Shown piece by piece: positions 1 through 8,192 of a stretch of 64,000 bases of DNA. A program made the position numbers and the translations under genes. The first letter of the stretch is position 1. Each line of letters opens with the position of its first letter. The stretch is from Rubrivivax sp. (GTDB lineage Bacteria; Pseudomonadota; Gammaproteobacteria; Burkholderiales; Burkholderiaceae_C): the NCBI GenBank assembly GCA_016707445.1, contig JADJHR010000019.1, positions 478,832-542,831 of the forward strand, given 5' to 3'. A model generated the notes under the pieces. The model searched no databases and was not told where the DNA came from. It worked only from the letters and a program-made list of their open reading frames with translations.

Positions 1-89
1 GTGCGGCCTTGTGGCCCGAAGGCGGTGGCGCCCCATGCCCCGCGGGTGGTGGCGCCCCGTGGCCTGCCGACGCCGCGTCGGCCATGAAC

Positions 90-620
90 TTACTTGGCGC
101 CTTCGCAGGCCTTCTTGCCGGCGTCCTTGAGGTGCACGGCGGTGAGTGCGGAGTCGACCGCGCGCAGCTCGGCGGGCATCTTGTCGTAGGCGCCCTTGTT
201 CATCAGCGAGACACCGGCCGACTCCCACTGCGGCAACTTGGTCATTACCGGCAGCACCTTGTTCAGGCCCGAGGGCACGTAGAAGGCAAACGGCGTCGGG
301 CAGGTGTCGATCAGCCCGGTCTGCGACGACGAGGCGATCTCGGCCACGTTGGTGGGAATGGCGTTGGCACCCATCGCACGCCAGAAGTCGGCCGTCATCT
401 TGTTGGCGACGACGCCAACCTTGATGCCCTTCGCGTCGGCCTGCGTCAGGTAAGGCTTCTTGCCCGGCAGGTGCACCGAACCGACTTCACCTTAGGCCAT
501 GAAGACCAGGTTCTTCTTCGCCGATGCCTCGACGGTGTGCTTGTGCACGTGGTTGTCGAGCACGCAGTCGCGCTGCGCCTGCGACTTGAAATACAGGTGT
601 GTCTCCGGGATTGGGATTTT
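90..620 (-). pseudogene. TRAP transporter solute receptor (DctP-like), broken C-terminal fragment
   Basis: The reading frame on the minus strand encodes the C-terminal part of what looks like a periplasmic substrate-binding protein of a TRAP (DctP-type) transporter. The supporting stretch is the 'DAKGIKVGV' region, the 'SSSQTGLIDTCPTPFAFY' ligand-pocket region and the typical 'AVDSAL' tail. An in-frame TAA at 492-494 splits the frame: coherent protein-like sequence (LDNHVHKHTVEAS, KKNLVFMA) runs into the stop and resumes just after it (GEVGSVHLPG). No N-terminus or signal peptide is present. Family assignment rests on the C-terminal 130 residues; the part upstream of the stop is less certain. 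No membrane subunits of a TRAP system lie nearby. Confidence 0.55.
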
Positions 621-693
621 CGCAGTGGTGTTGAAAACCGGCCGCACCGAACCGAGGGGAAACGCCGGGCAGGGCGGCTTCAGCCGCCGAGCC

Positions 694-1251
694 CTAGGCG
701 TGCAGGCGGCTTGAACGTGGCACCGACGCCAGCAGAAAATCCATCTGGTCGACCAGGATGCGGCGCCCGCGCAGGATCATGTCCTCGTGCAGGCTGGGCA
801 CGTAGGGCAGGTAGAGCAGGCTCATGCGCGCTTCCTCGGGCATGCGGTTGCCCTTGCGGCCGTTGCACGAGCGGCAGGCGGTGATGCAGTTCATCCAGCT
901 GTCGATGCCACCGCGCGACACCGGCACGATGTGTTCGCGCGTCAGTTCGTCAAAGTGGAAACCATCGCCGCAGTAGGCGCAGACGAAGCGGTCGCGAACG
1001 AAGAGCTTGGTGTTGGCCAGCGACGGCGTCTGGCGCCAGGCGCGCGACGGCACGGCACCGCGCACCGCGACGATGGGGTGCAACTCGATGCGCGACTGCA
1101 GCCCGGTGCTGCGCTGGTAGCCACCCCGCAGCACCTGGAAGGCAGCGCCCAGCGTCCAGGCCACAGCGTCGCAGGCATAGAGCACCGCCGCCTCACGCGG
1201 GCTGATCCAGGCCTGGGGCCGACCCGATACATCGAGTTGCAGCACGTCCAT
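694..1251 (-). CDS. HNH endonuclease family protein
   Basis: A 185-residue protein with a zinc-type HNH nuclease domain in its second half. Two CxxC pairs frame the domain (C91/C94 in 'CAYCGDGF' and C126/C129 in 'CRSCNGRKGN'), with the first catalytic His in 'LTREHIVPVSRGG' (H107) and the Asn in 'WMNC' (N121). HNH proteins of this small, stand-alone type are common in Burkholderiales and are presumed to cut DNA; the target is unknown. The ATG at 1251 is the first start giving only family-like sequence; the open frame extends further upstream without protein-like composition. No methyltransferase or phage genes flank it, so a restriction role is not supported. Confidence 0.8.
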   Translation of the reverse strand: MDVLQLDVSGRPQAWISPREAAVLYACDAVAWTLGAAFQVLRGGYQRSTGLQSRIELHPIVAVRGAVPSRAWRQTPSLANTKLFVRDRFVCAYCGDGFHFDELTREHIVPVSRGGIDSWMNCITACRSCNGRKGNRMPEEARMSLLYLPYVPSLHEDMILRGRRILVDQMDFLLASVPRSSRLHA

Positions 1252-1335
1252 GGGGCCATAGCGTAATGCAAACGGCCGCCAACGGCGCCGGCGGCCGCGC
1301 TTTGAGGGCACACTGCGAGCCTTTGCCGCCGCCGC

Positions 1336-1797
1336 AAGGCGCGCGCGCTGCTGAAGCAGGCCGGCGTGGCCAACCCCAGCTTCACGCTGGTGACCCCGAC
1401 CACCAGCGACGCGCAACGCCTGGCGCTGGTGGTGCAGGCGATGGCACGCGATGCCGGCTTCGACGTGAAGATCCAGGCCACCGAACTCGCCACCAGCCTG
1501 AACATGGCCGACAAGGGCGACTTCGAGGCCTACGTGCTGGCCTGGAGCGGCCGTGCCGACCTCGACGGCTATTGCAGCGCCGACACCGACGCGCTGCTCA
1601 AGCAGGCGCGCAGCCTGGGCGACGTGGCTGCGCGCAAGAAGGCTTACGAGCAGGTGGCTGCGCAGCTGCTGAAAGAGCGGCCCATCATCTACCTGTACCA
1701 CCGCAACTGGCTGCGGGCCTACAACCCCACGCTGAGCGGCGTGCGCAACGTTCCGGATGGCTTGCTGCGGCTCAGTGGTTTGAAGTTGGGGTCGTAG
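1336..1797 (+). pseudogene. Peptide/nickel ABC transporter substrate-binding protein, C-terminal fragment
   Basis: About 150 residues match the end of SBP_bac_5 (DppA/GsiB-type) periplasmic binding proteins. They begin at 'KARALLKQAGV', then 'VVQAMARDAGFDVKI' and 'YLYHRNWLRAYNP', and close with a typical C-terminus. The first two thirds of a normal ~520-residue receptor are missing. Upstream lies unrelated sequence and then the oppositely oriented HNH gene, so this is a remnant. A GTG at 1366 could initiate a short product but would lack any export signal. It may come from the same transporter as the damaged permeases at 15.8-17.4 kb; that link is inference only. Confidence 0.7.
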
Positions 1798-2959
1798 GCG
1801 CCAGGTCGGCGGCCCCCAGCCGCCACAGTGAAGTGACCTCGGCCGTTCGCGCCGCATGCAGCGGATCGTCGGCATCGGCCGCCTTGCGATGCCGCGGCCG
1901 CGTGTCCAGCCGGCCCAGCACCTGCAGCCCGGCGGCTTCGATCCAGCCCAGCAGTTCGGCGCGTGACCTCAGGCCCAGATGCTCTGCCAGGTCGGACAGG
2001 ATCAGCCAGCCTTCACCACCGGGCACCAGGTGCGCGGCCAGCCCGGACAGAAAGCCGCGCAGCATGCGGCTGCCGGGGTCGTAGACGGCGGCGTCGAGCA
2101 GCGAACTGGTCTGCGCCGGCACCCAGGGCGGGTTGCACACGATCAGGCCAGCCCGACCATCGGGAAACAGATCGGCCGCATGCAGACTGACCTGCCCTTG
2201 CAGCCCCAGCCGTGCGAGGTTGTCGGCGGCACAGGCCAGCGCCGCGGGCGACAGGTCGGTGGCCAGCACGTGCAGCCCGCGCCGCGCCAGCAGCGCCGCC
2301 AGCACGCCGGTGCCGGTGCCGATGTCGAACGCGCCACCTGACTGGGCGGCAGCCGGCAAAGGCGCGTTCGCCACCAGGTCAACGTATTCACCGCGCACGG
2401 GCGAGAACACACCGTGGTGCGGGTGGATGGACGCGCCCAGCGCCGGCACCGGCACGCCCTTCTTGCGCCATTCAAAGGCACCCACCAGGCCCAGCAGTTC
2501 GCGCAGCGCTTGCACGTAGTGCGAAGCCACCGGCCCATGGGCCTGCGCCCCGGCGGCGCGAACATCGGGCGCGCGGCGCAGCGGCACCGCGTGGTCGGCG
2601 TCGAAAGGCAAGAGCAGGCCGCCCAGGATGCGTGCGCGCTCGGCCTGCGCCTGGCGCTGTGCGTGGAAGGCCGCGGTCAGGCTGGCCGCTGGTTTGCCAG
2701 GGCGGCGTTGTCGACGGTCGATGCGCCGGCCCAGCGCCTGCAGCAGCTGGCGCGCGTTCAGGTAGTCGCCCAGCCACAGCACGGCGGTGCCGGCCGCCAG
2801 CAAGCGGTAGGCCGCGTCGGCGCCCAGCGTTTCGTCGGCCAGCACCAGGGCCGCCGGTGGTGCCCGACCGGCTGTCGAGCGCCAGGGCGCCTGCTGCGGC
2901 AGGCCCTGGGCGTCGGTCCAGTGGACGAGGGCCGTGGCCTGGGCTGGCGCGGTGTGCAT
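1772..2959 (-). CDS. Class I SAM-dependent methyltransferase (MTS/PrmC-RsmC type)
   Basis: A 395-residue protein with a C-terminal Rossmann-type methyltransferase domain. The SAM-binding motif I is 'FDIGTGTGVLAALLA', followed by 'VLATDLSPAAL' and motif IV 'VCNPPWVP', the NPPY/W motif of enzymes that methylate amino groups such as adenine, guanine or glutamine nitrogen. The N-terminal ~180 residues resemble the non-catalytic half found in RsmC/RlmG- and PrmC-like proteins, so the substrate could be rRNA or protein; it cannot be fixed from sequence. The start at 2959 is chosen over 2989 because the extra residues are not family-like. Its 3' end overlaps convergently with the binding-protein fragment. 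Confidence 0.8.
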   Translation of the reverse strand: MHTAPAQATALVHWTDAQGLPQQAPWRSTAGRAPPAALVLADETLGADAAYRLLAAGTAVLWLGDYLNARQLLQALGRRIDRRQRRPGKPAASLTAAFHAQRQAQAERARILGGLLLPFDADHAVPLRRAPDVRAAGAQAHGPVASHYVQALRELLGLVGAFEWRKKGVPVPALGASIHPHHGVFSPVRGEYVDLVANAPLPAAAQSGGAFDIGTGTGVLAALLARRGLHVLATDLSPAALACAADNLARLGLQGQVSLHAADLFPDGRAGLIVCNPPWVPAQTSSLLDAAVYDPGSRMLRGFLSGLAAHLVPGGEGWLILSDLAEHLGLRSRAELLGWIEAAGLQVLGRLDTRPRHRKAADADDPLHAARTAEVTSLWRLGAADLAPTTPTSNH

Positions 2960-3035
2960 CGGATCATTCTCGCCTGCCGACTTCGGCACCGAGGGTTGGC
3001 GGCGCGACTGCGCTTGCCGCGCATGGCCAGACGTT

Positions 3036-3587
3036 TCAGCGGCGTGCCGGCAGCATGCGCAGCAAGGTGTTGTCGCGCATCAGGTAGTGATGGAAGAGCG
3101 CGGCCGCCGCATGAAGGCCGATCAGGTAGTACCCCAGCGTGCCGATCGTTTCGTGGATCTCCTTGAGTGATTTCGACAGGGGTTTGTCCGGGCCGATCAG
3201 CGTGGGCAGCGGCAGGCCGAGGATCGAAACGGGGTCTCCCTTGGCACCGAGCACCAGCCAGCCGAGCACCGGCATGCCGAGCATGAAGACATACAGCGCG
3301 ACGTGCATCCACGTGCCCAGACGCTGCTGCCACAGCGGCAACCCCGGTTCGATGCGCGGCACGGGCCCGGACAGCAGCCGTGTGACCAGGCGCATCGCCA
3401 CCAGCGCCAGCACGCCCATGCCGAGCGCGAAGTGCCAGAGCTTCAGGTCCGCTCTCAGCACGCTGCCTTTCGCGGCCAGATCGTGCAGGTTGATCGCCAC
3501 ATAGACGCCGATCAGCAGCAGCAGCATCAGCCAGTGCATGCCGATCGACAGCGATCCGTAGCGGTCGTCGGTGTTCTTCCAGTTCAT
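3036..3587 (-). CDS. Cytochrome b561 (CybB family)
   Basis: A 183-residue integral membrane di-heme b-type cytochrome. Four hydrophobic segments are visible (about 20-40, 55-75, 92-115 and 150-170). Candidate heme-ligand histidines lie in 'SIGMHWLMLL' near the N-terminus, 'LWHFALG', 'WMHVALYVF' and 'GLHAAAALFHHY'. Proteins of this family move electrons between quinol and periplasmic acceptors, with superoxide oxidation shown for the E. coli member. The length is normal. It lies 60 bases downstream of, and in the same direction as, a small exported protein, and the pair is probably co-transcribed. Confidence 0.9.
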   Translation of the reverse strand: MNWKNTDDRYGSLSIGMHWLMLLLLIGVYVAINLHDLAAKGSVLRADLKLWHFALGMGVLALVAMRLVTRLLSGPVPRIEPGLPLWQQRLGTWMHVALYVFMLGMPVLGWLVLGAKGDPVSILGLPLPTLIGPDKPLSKSLKEIHETIGTLGYYLIGLHAAAALFHHYLMRDNTLLRMLPARR

Positions 3588-3647
3588 GGTCGTCCTTGAC
3601 GGGTGCGACAGGCAGTTTGAAGCCGGGCCGCTTGTCGGTGGTGCGAT

Positions 3648-3962
3648 TCAGCCCTGCGCAGGCGCGTTCGGCAACAGCTGGCCTGCAGGTCCGGTGATCT
3701 GGCGCGGTCCGTCGCCAAGGCTCAGGAAGTACTCGCCCGAGGGACTGATCATCACCGCGTGCGGCGCGCGCGGATTCGTAAAGTACTTCCAGCCGTAGGC
3801 CGCCTGCGTCGGCTGGCTGCGATTGGGCACGACACGCAGCGCCGCCTTGGCCCGCATGTGCCTTGCAGAGTGCATGTTCGTCTGGTCAGGCCGCGCCAAG
3901 GCAGTGGTGCCCACGAGGGCGGTGGCCAAGGCGATCGTCGTCAGCCAATGCGTCGAAGTCAT
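3648..3962 (-). CDS. Small exported protein of unknown function
   Basis: A 104-residue protein that I do not recognise. The first ~23 residues form a Sec signal peptide (polar start, 'TTIALATALVGTTALA' core, probable cleavage after ALA). The mature part is small and basic, contains 'GWKYFTNPRAPHAVMISPSGEYFLSLGDG', and has no cysteines, so heme or disulfide chemistry is unlikely. It precedes the cytochrome b561 gene in the same orientation, with a good upstream purine-rich site ('aagggga'), so it may be a periplasmic partner; this is inference from position. Confidence 0.6.
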   Translation of the reverse strand: MTSTHWLTTIALATALVGTTALARPDQTNMHSARHMRAKAALRVVPNRSQPTQAAYGWKYFTNPRAPHAVMISPSGEYFLSLGDGPRQITGPAGQLLPNAPAQG

Positions 3963-4148
3963 GGTGTTCCCCTTCTGTCGAAACCCGGTTCACATGGACC
4001 GTTCGCACAGTCTGACCAAGTGCGGATGAACCAGGCCTGAATGCGACAGCCATCCGGTGTCGCCGCATTTTGCCGGCCATCGAGACGGCACGAAGGGCGA
4101 TGCATTCAGGCCCGCGGCTGCTCGCTGCTCAGGAGAACACCGGCAAGA

Positions 4149-4616
4149 TCAGCGGGCGGGTGTGCTCGCTGGCTGATGGCTGCCCACGTCGGCATGGAAG
4201 GCGATGGCAAGGCGGTTCCAGCCGTTGATCGCGACGATCGCCAGTGTCAGGTCGACCAGGGCCTTGGCGTCGAACTGCCGCTGAGCCTGCTCGTAAGCGG
4301 CGTCCGACACCCCTTGGCTGGCGACCAGCGTGACCGCCTCGGCCCAGGCCAGCGCGGCCCGCTCGCGTGGCGTGTAGAACTCGGTCTCACGCCACGCCGA
4401 CAGCAGGTACAGGCGCTGTTCGGTCTCGCCGGCGGCGCGCGCGTCCTTGGTGTGCATGTCCAGGCAGTAGGCGCAGCCGTTGATTTGCGATACGCGCGTC
4501 TTCACCAGTTCCAGCAACGAATGTTCCAGCCCGCACTGTCGGGCATGGGCCTCCAGCGCCAGCATGGCCTGGAACGCGCCGGGCGAGCTTGTCTTGTAGT
4601 TGATGCGTTGTGTCAT
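4149..4616 (-). CDS. AhpD-like carboxymuconolactone decarboxylase family protein
   Basis: A 155-residue all-helical protein of the CMD/AhpD family. The redox-active motif is clear: 'INGCAYCLDMHTKDAR', that is E/N-x-C-x-x-C-x3-H, as in AhpD alkylhydroperoxidase, where the two cysteines and the histidine relay electrons to peroxides. A second family hallmark is 'RERAALAWAEAVTLV'. The ATG at 4616 starts exactly with the family-typical N-terminus; a longer upstream frame is not protein-like. It is divergent from the heme-copper oxidase locus and sits among other redox genes, suggesting an oxidative-stress role, although many family members have unknown substrates. Confidence 0.88.
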   Translation of the reverse strand: MTQRINYKTSSPGAFQAMLALEAHARQCGLEHSLLELVKTRVSQINGCAYCLDMHTKDARAAGETEQRLYLLSAWRETEFYTPRERAALAWAEAVTLVASQGVSDAAYEQAQRQFDAKALVDLTLAIVAINGWNRLAIAFHADVGSHQPASTPAR

Positions 4617-4947
4617 GTCGGCTCCTGTTCGTTGATGGGCGACGAGTGCGTCGGTCCCGATTGCCGAATCGCGCCCCCGACCGACAGTGTGGCGACGGCG
4701 TTCTGACCAGACCTGAGCGTGGTCTTGCCGCGGTGGGTGACGAACCGTTCGACATCGTCGCTGTCGTCTGCACCTGGTTCTTCGCAAGAGCGCAGGTCCG
4801 GTCTGCGCAAATGCGCCAAACCCTACGCCGCAAGTCATGCATCGAACACAAGACTTCCATGGGCCCGCAACGACCGCCCGCTGCGGCTTGACAAGCCGTT
4901 CCCAGCGGCATAGGTCTGGCACGTCGCTGTGGTCAAAGGGAATCACC
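4617..4947. promoter_or_regulatory. Divergent intergenic region with a candidate sigma-70 promoter
   Basis: This 331-base gap separates the AhpD-like gene (minus) from the oxidase locus (plus). A perfect TTGACA lies at 4888-4893, followed after 17 bases by the weak -10 candidate TAGGTC at 4911-4916, about 30 bases upstream of the oxidase start and facing it. No convincing FNR, NsrR or Anr box was seen. Nothing else in the gap looks coding on either strand. Confidence 0.35.
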
Positions 4948-6299
4948 ATGCTGTTCCAGGACCTGATCTGGACCCTTGCGATGACGGGCATGGGCCTGGT
5001 CGCATTGGGATTCCCGTACGTGATCGGGCAGGCCGGCAAGCCGGCCGACGGCGCGGCGACGCGACGGGCTGCGCACACGTCCAACGTGATGCGACGATGC
5101 TTGTTCGGCGCCTTGCTGATGATCTTCGTGGGCGGCACTTACGCCACGCTGCACCAGTTCCCGATTCCGCCGCAGCAGGGGTTGGTGGCTGGCGCGATGG
5201 CTGCAATCACGATGTATCCGGACGACGAGCGACTAAAGGGAGCAAGCCGCGGCGCGTTCAACCTGTACCTCATCATGTCGCTGGCGTTGTTCGTGTTGAT
5301 GCTGCTGCTGGGCCTTACCCTGCGAATGGGGCAGGCCACCTGGCTGCCGGTGCGCAGCATGGGGCTGTGGAGCCCGAACGCCGCCGCGCTCTTCATGCTG
5401 GGCGATCTGCTGACCGGCGTGGGCATCCTGGCCGGTGCCGTGGTGCTGGTGATGAGCCTGGTCAACGTCTTCTACCCCGAGATGGTGATCAACGCGCTGA
5501 TGGTCAAGAACCTGATCTACTGATTCGGCCACATGTACATCAACGCCACGATCGACAGGGGTGCGATCGCCGTGTACGAACTGCTGCCGCGCTACTCGGG
5601 CAAGCCGTATCCGATCTCGCGACCGTTCCTGTGGTCATGGGCCGTGAGCAAGGTGTTTGTCATCGTCGTGTTCCCGCACCACCTGCTGACGGACTACGCG
5701 CAACCGCGCTGGGCGACGGTGATGGGCCAGGTCGTGGCCTGGGGCGCGGGCTTCTCGGTTTTCCTGGTCACGGTGCATGGCGCACTCACCAACATCTATC
5801 GATCCGGCATGCGCTGGACGATGCCGTCCCGGCTGTTGATCCTGGCGATGTTCGGCTGGGCCGCCGGGATCGTGCCGGCCATTCTCGACGGCACCACTCG
5901 CATCAACCTGGTGATGCACAACACGCAGTGGGTTCCGGGCACTTTCACTTCTATCGGTTGCTGGGCGTGCTGCCGATGGCGCTGGCCTTGATGTTTCACG
6001 TGCTCGGCCGCAGCGCGGGCGCGCCGCCGAACACCGGCAGCGACAGGCTGGGGCCGCCTGCTTTCGCGATTGGCGGTCTGATCTTCGTGCTGTCCTTCCT
6101 TGATGCCGGGCGACTGAGCGTGGCGCGCAGGATGGATGCGCATCTGCCGGCATGGATCCGTACCGACAAGTTCGGTTCGATCGGCGCGCTGCTGGTGGTG
6201 CTGGGCATGCTGTACTTCAGCGTCCGCATCACGGCAGGTCTGCTGAAGACGTCGGTGCACGAGGGCTCCGGTAACGGTACTGCGAACGCTGCTCGTTAG
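4948..6299 (+). pseudogene. Heme-copper oxidase subunit I-like, interrupted by stop and frameshift
   Basis: Conserved catalytic-subunit sequence of a heme-copper oxygen (or NO) reductase spread over two frames. The Cu(B) ligands are visible: 'FGHMYINAT' (first His), 'VFPHHLLTDYA' (His-His) and, after restoring the frame, 'NTQWVPGHFHFY' (heme-side His). The gene is damaged twice. A TGA at 5521-5523 falls exactly where relatives have Trp ('KNLIY-W-FGH'; TGG to TGA), and one base is missing near 5940 (GG-CAC lost a C). The N-terminal part has TM helix 1 ('NLYLIMSLALFVLMLLLG') but lacks the usual 'HGV' helix carrying a low-spin heme ligand, so an internal deletion is also likely. It is about 450 codons against roughly 500-550 in relatives. 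A SCO-like gene follows. Terminal electron acceptor unknown. Confidence 0.65.
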
Positions 6300-6330
6300 C
6301 CTCGCTCTGCTGGCAGCGGGAATCGGCGCG

Positions 6331-6888
6331 TTGGCCAGCGCCACGGGCGGCTTTCGCGCCTACACCACCGAGACCGCGCGCCGCATCGACGTGCAAGTAC
6401 ATCCGCGGCTGGTGCCTTCGCTGCCGTTGCAGACCGCCGGTGGCGGGCTCATCAGTTTCGGGGCGTTGCGCGGGCGCTGGCTGCTGGTGGAGTTCATCCA
6501 TACGCGCTGCACCACCTACTGCTCGGCGCAGGGCGGCCAGTTCGCGCGCCTGCAGCGTGAACTGGCCCTGCCGATCGCCTCGGACGAGCTGGCGCTGCTG
6601 AGTGTCAGCTTCGATCCCGCGCACGATGATGCCGCTGCGCTGGTCAGTTTCCAGCGCCTGCACGGCGACCACGGTGCAGGCTGGATCGCAACGCGGCCCG
6701 TCGACGCCGCTGATCTGACCACGCTGTTGCGGGTCTTCGGGGTCGTCACCGTGCCCGACGGGCTGGGCGGGTTCGTGCACGACGCCGCGATCGCCGTGGT
6801 GGACCCCGACAGCAGGCTGGTCGCCATCCTGGACTGGGATGGCCGCGATGGCGCGGCCCGTTTTGTCAGCCAGCGGTTGAAGCGGTGA
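6331..6888 (+). CDS. SCO1/SenC-family copper chaperone-like protein
   Basis: A thioredoxin-fold protein of the SCO family, which delivers copper to, or keeps reduced, the Cu(A) centre of cytochrome oxidases in the periplasm. The copper-binding CxxxC is in 'HTRCTTYCSAQGGQF', and the third ligand His is in 'FVHDAAIAVVD'. The start is uncertain: the TTG at 6331 lies inside the hydrophobic N-terminal anchor ('LVSLALLAAGIGALA'), which continues upstream in frame to about 6250 without ATG, GTG or TTG. Either a rare start codon is used or the true start was lost by an indel next to the damaged oxidase gene. Its position directly after the oxidase subunit supports a role in assembling that enzyme. 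Confidence 0.75.
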   Translation: MASATGGFRAYTTETARRIDVQVHPRLVPSLPLQTAGGGLISFGALRGRWLLVEFIHTRCTTYCSAQGGQFARLQRELALPIASDELALLSVSFDPAHDDAAALVSFQRLHGDHGAGWIATRPVDAADLTTLLRVFGVVTVPDGLGGFVHDAAIAVVDPDSRLVAILDWDGRDGAARFVSQRLKR

Positions 6889-6935
6889 AGCCACAGATTC
6901 GCCGCTTTCGCCCTGCGGGTGCGGTGCTGTGAGGT

Positions 6936-7399
6936 GTGCGCTGTCTGCCAGACCGGATCGACCATGGTCTTGCGGCCTGCGACCACCGCGGCTGCGGCAT
7001 CAGCGGGCTGCTGCTGGAGTCGCTGACCGGCGCGGTGTGGATGCTGCCCCTGGCGATCGATGCCGCGCTGGATGATCCCTGGGTCACGCTGGCGAAGTTC
7101 CTGAGCCTGCCCTTGCTGATCGGCGTACCGGTTGCACTCAGTTGGCCCCGTGCGGGCTTCGTGGTGCGGGCGTGGTTCTGCTTGAGTTGACCGCGACGCT
7201 GTTCCGCCTTGGATGGCTTTATCTGAAATCACCGGTGCGCTTGTGCAGCAACTACCTGCTGGACGACCAGCAGCGGCTCGGAGCAAGCCTGCTCGCGATC
7301 GGGTTCGCGACCGTCGTGGTTCTCGTCTGGAAGTTGATCTGGGGTCAGGTCGACACCCGAGGGGCGGATCGCGCGCAGCCCTGGATCGGATCAGGCTGA
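6936..7399 (+). pseudogene. Frameshifted membrane protein, possibly oxidase-associated
   Basis: Two overlapping open frames each encode half of what looks like one polytopic membrane protein. The first half ends 'PLLIGVPVALSWPRAGFV' near 7190. The second begins around 7186 in another frame with 'LFRLGWLYLKSPVRLCSNY', 'LLDDQQRLGASLLAIGF' and a last helix 'TVVVLVWKLIWG'. The 'DDQQ..G..L' pattern loosely recalls oxidase assembly proteins of the CtaG type, but I cannot name the family with confidence. It lies between the SCO-like gene and a c-type heme protein in the same orientation, so it probably belonged to the same respiratory cluster. Confidence 0.4.
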
Positions 7400-7572
7400 T
7401 CGACCTGTCGGATGGTCAACTTCGGGGCCGTGATGGTTGACGGCGGTCAAGGGTCTCAGGATGGCCCCGTTGCACCGAGAAGCATCGGTTCGTCGGCTCG
7501 CTTGCGCGACGTCATCGTCTGCGCCAAGACAGTCGTCAAACTCTGATGGATGGTCTGCAAAGGGGAATCGCA

Positions 7573-8148
7573 ATGAAGTTACGAACTTCGGCCGCATTGG
7601 CGGTCACCGTGCTGTGTGTCGCAAGCGCCGCCCAGGCTGCCGAGCCGGTCTGGGTGTCTGAGGCGCGCGGCGTTTCGACGGCGGTCCCGCCGAAGCTGCT
7701 TCAGGTGCTGCAAGCCGAGATCGCGAAGTCCGGGCCCGAAGGCGCGATCTCGACCTGCCAGGTCGAGGCACCGGCGCTGGCCCGGGCGGCTTCGCAGCAG
7801 ACGGGCTGGAATGTCAAGCGCGTCAGCCTGCGCAATCGCAATCCGAAGGCGGTACCCGACGCCTGGGAGCGTGCCGCGCTGGAAGACTTCGACCGCCGCG
7901 CTGCAGCCCACGAGCCCGCCGCCACGCTGGAACGCCACGAGGCGGTGCAGGAAGATGGCAAGACGGTGTGGCGCTACATGCGTGCCTTGCCCACCGGCGA
8001 GCTCTGCCTGGGCTGCCACGGCGCACAGGAGCAACTCAGCCCCGCGGTCAAGGCCAAGCTGGTGGCGCTGTATCCGGACGACCGCGCCACCGGCTACCGC
8101 ATCGGCGACATTCGCGGGGCGATGACGCTGAAGAAGCCGGCGCCGTAG
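7573..8148 (+). CDS. Exported c-type heme protein, DUF3365 (Tll0287-like) domain
   Basis: A 191-residue periplasmic protein. A Sec signal peptide covers residues 1-22 ('TVLCVASAAQAAE'). The C-terminal half holds one covalent heme-binding CxxCH ('LCLGCHGAQ') and the features of the DUF3365/Tll0287-like domain: 'RRVSLRNRNPKAVPDAWE'-like text, 'RYMRALPTGELCLGCHG', and 'YRIGDIRGAMTL' at the end. Such domains act as heme sensors or electron-transfer modules, often fused to kinases; here it stands alone. The ATG at 7573 follows an 'aaagggg' ribosome-binding site. It follows the oxidase/SCO genes and may be a partner electron carrier; this is inference. Confidence 0.82.
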   Translation: MKLRTSAALAVTVLCVASAAQAAEPVWVSEARGVSTAVPPKLLQVLQAEIAKSGPEGAISTCQVEAPALARAASQQTGWNVKRVSLRNRNPKAVPDAWERAALEDFDRRAAAHEPAATLERHEAVQEDGKTVWRYMRALPTGELCLGCHGAQEQLSPAVKAKLVALYPDDRATGYRIGDIRGAMTLKKPAP

Positions 8149-8192
8149 CGCGGCATGCAGCCAGCCTGTCGGGCGCGCGGCCTGTGCGTCCT

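Noticed and set aside
9..884. Long plus-strand open frame at the window start
   Set aside because: Arg/His/Gly-rich text opposite the receptor fragment and the HNH gene; a shadow of minus-strand coding in GC-rich DNA.
694..1251. Restriction or homing system around the HNH gene
   Set aside because: No methyltransferase partner, intron boundary or phage gene adjoins it; the methyltransferase at 1772-2959 is of the rRNA/protein type.
5521..5523. TGA recoding as Trp or selenocysteine in the oxidase gene
   Set aside because: No SECIS-like stem was apparent, other genes here use TGA as stop normally, and the same gene has a second lesion, so mutation or error is simpler.
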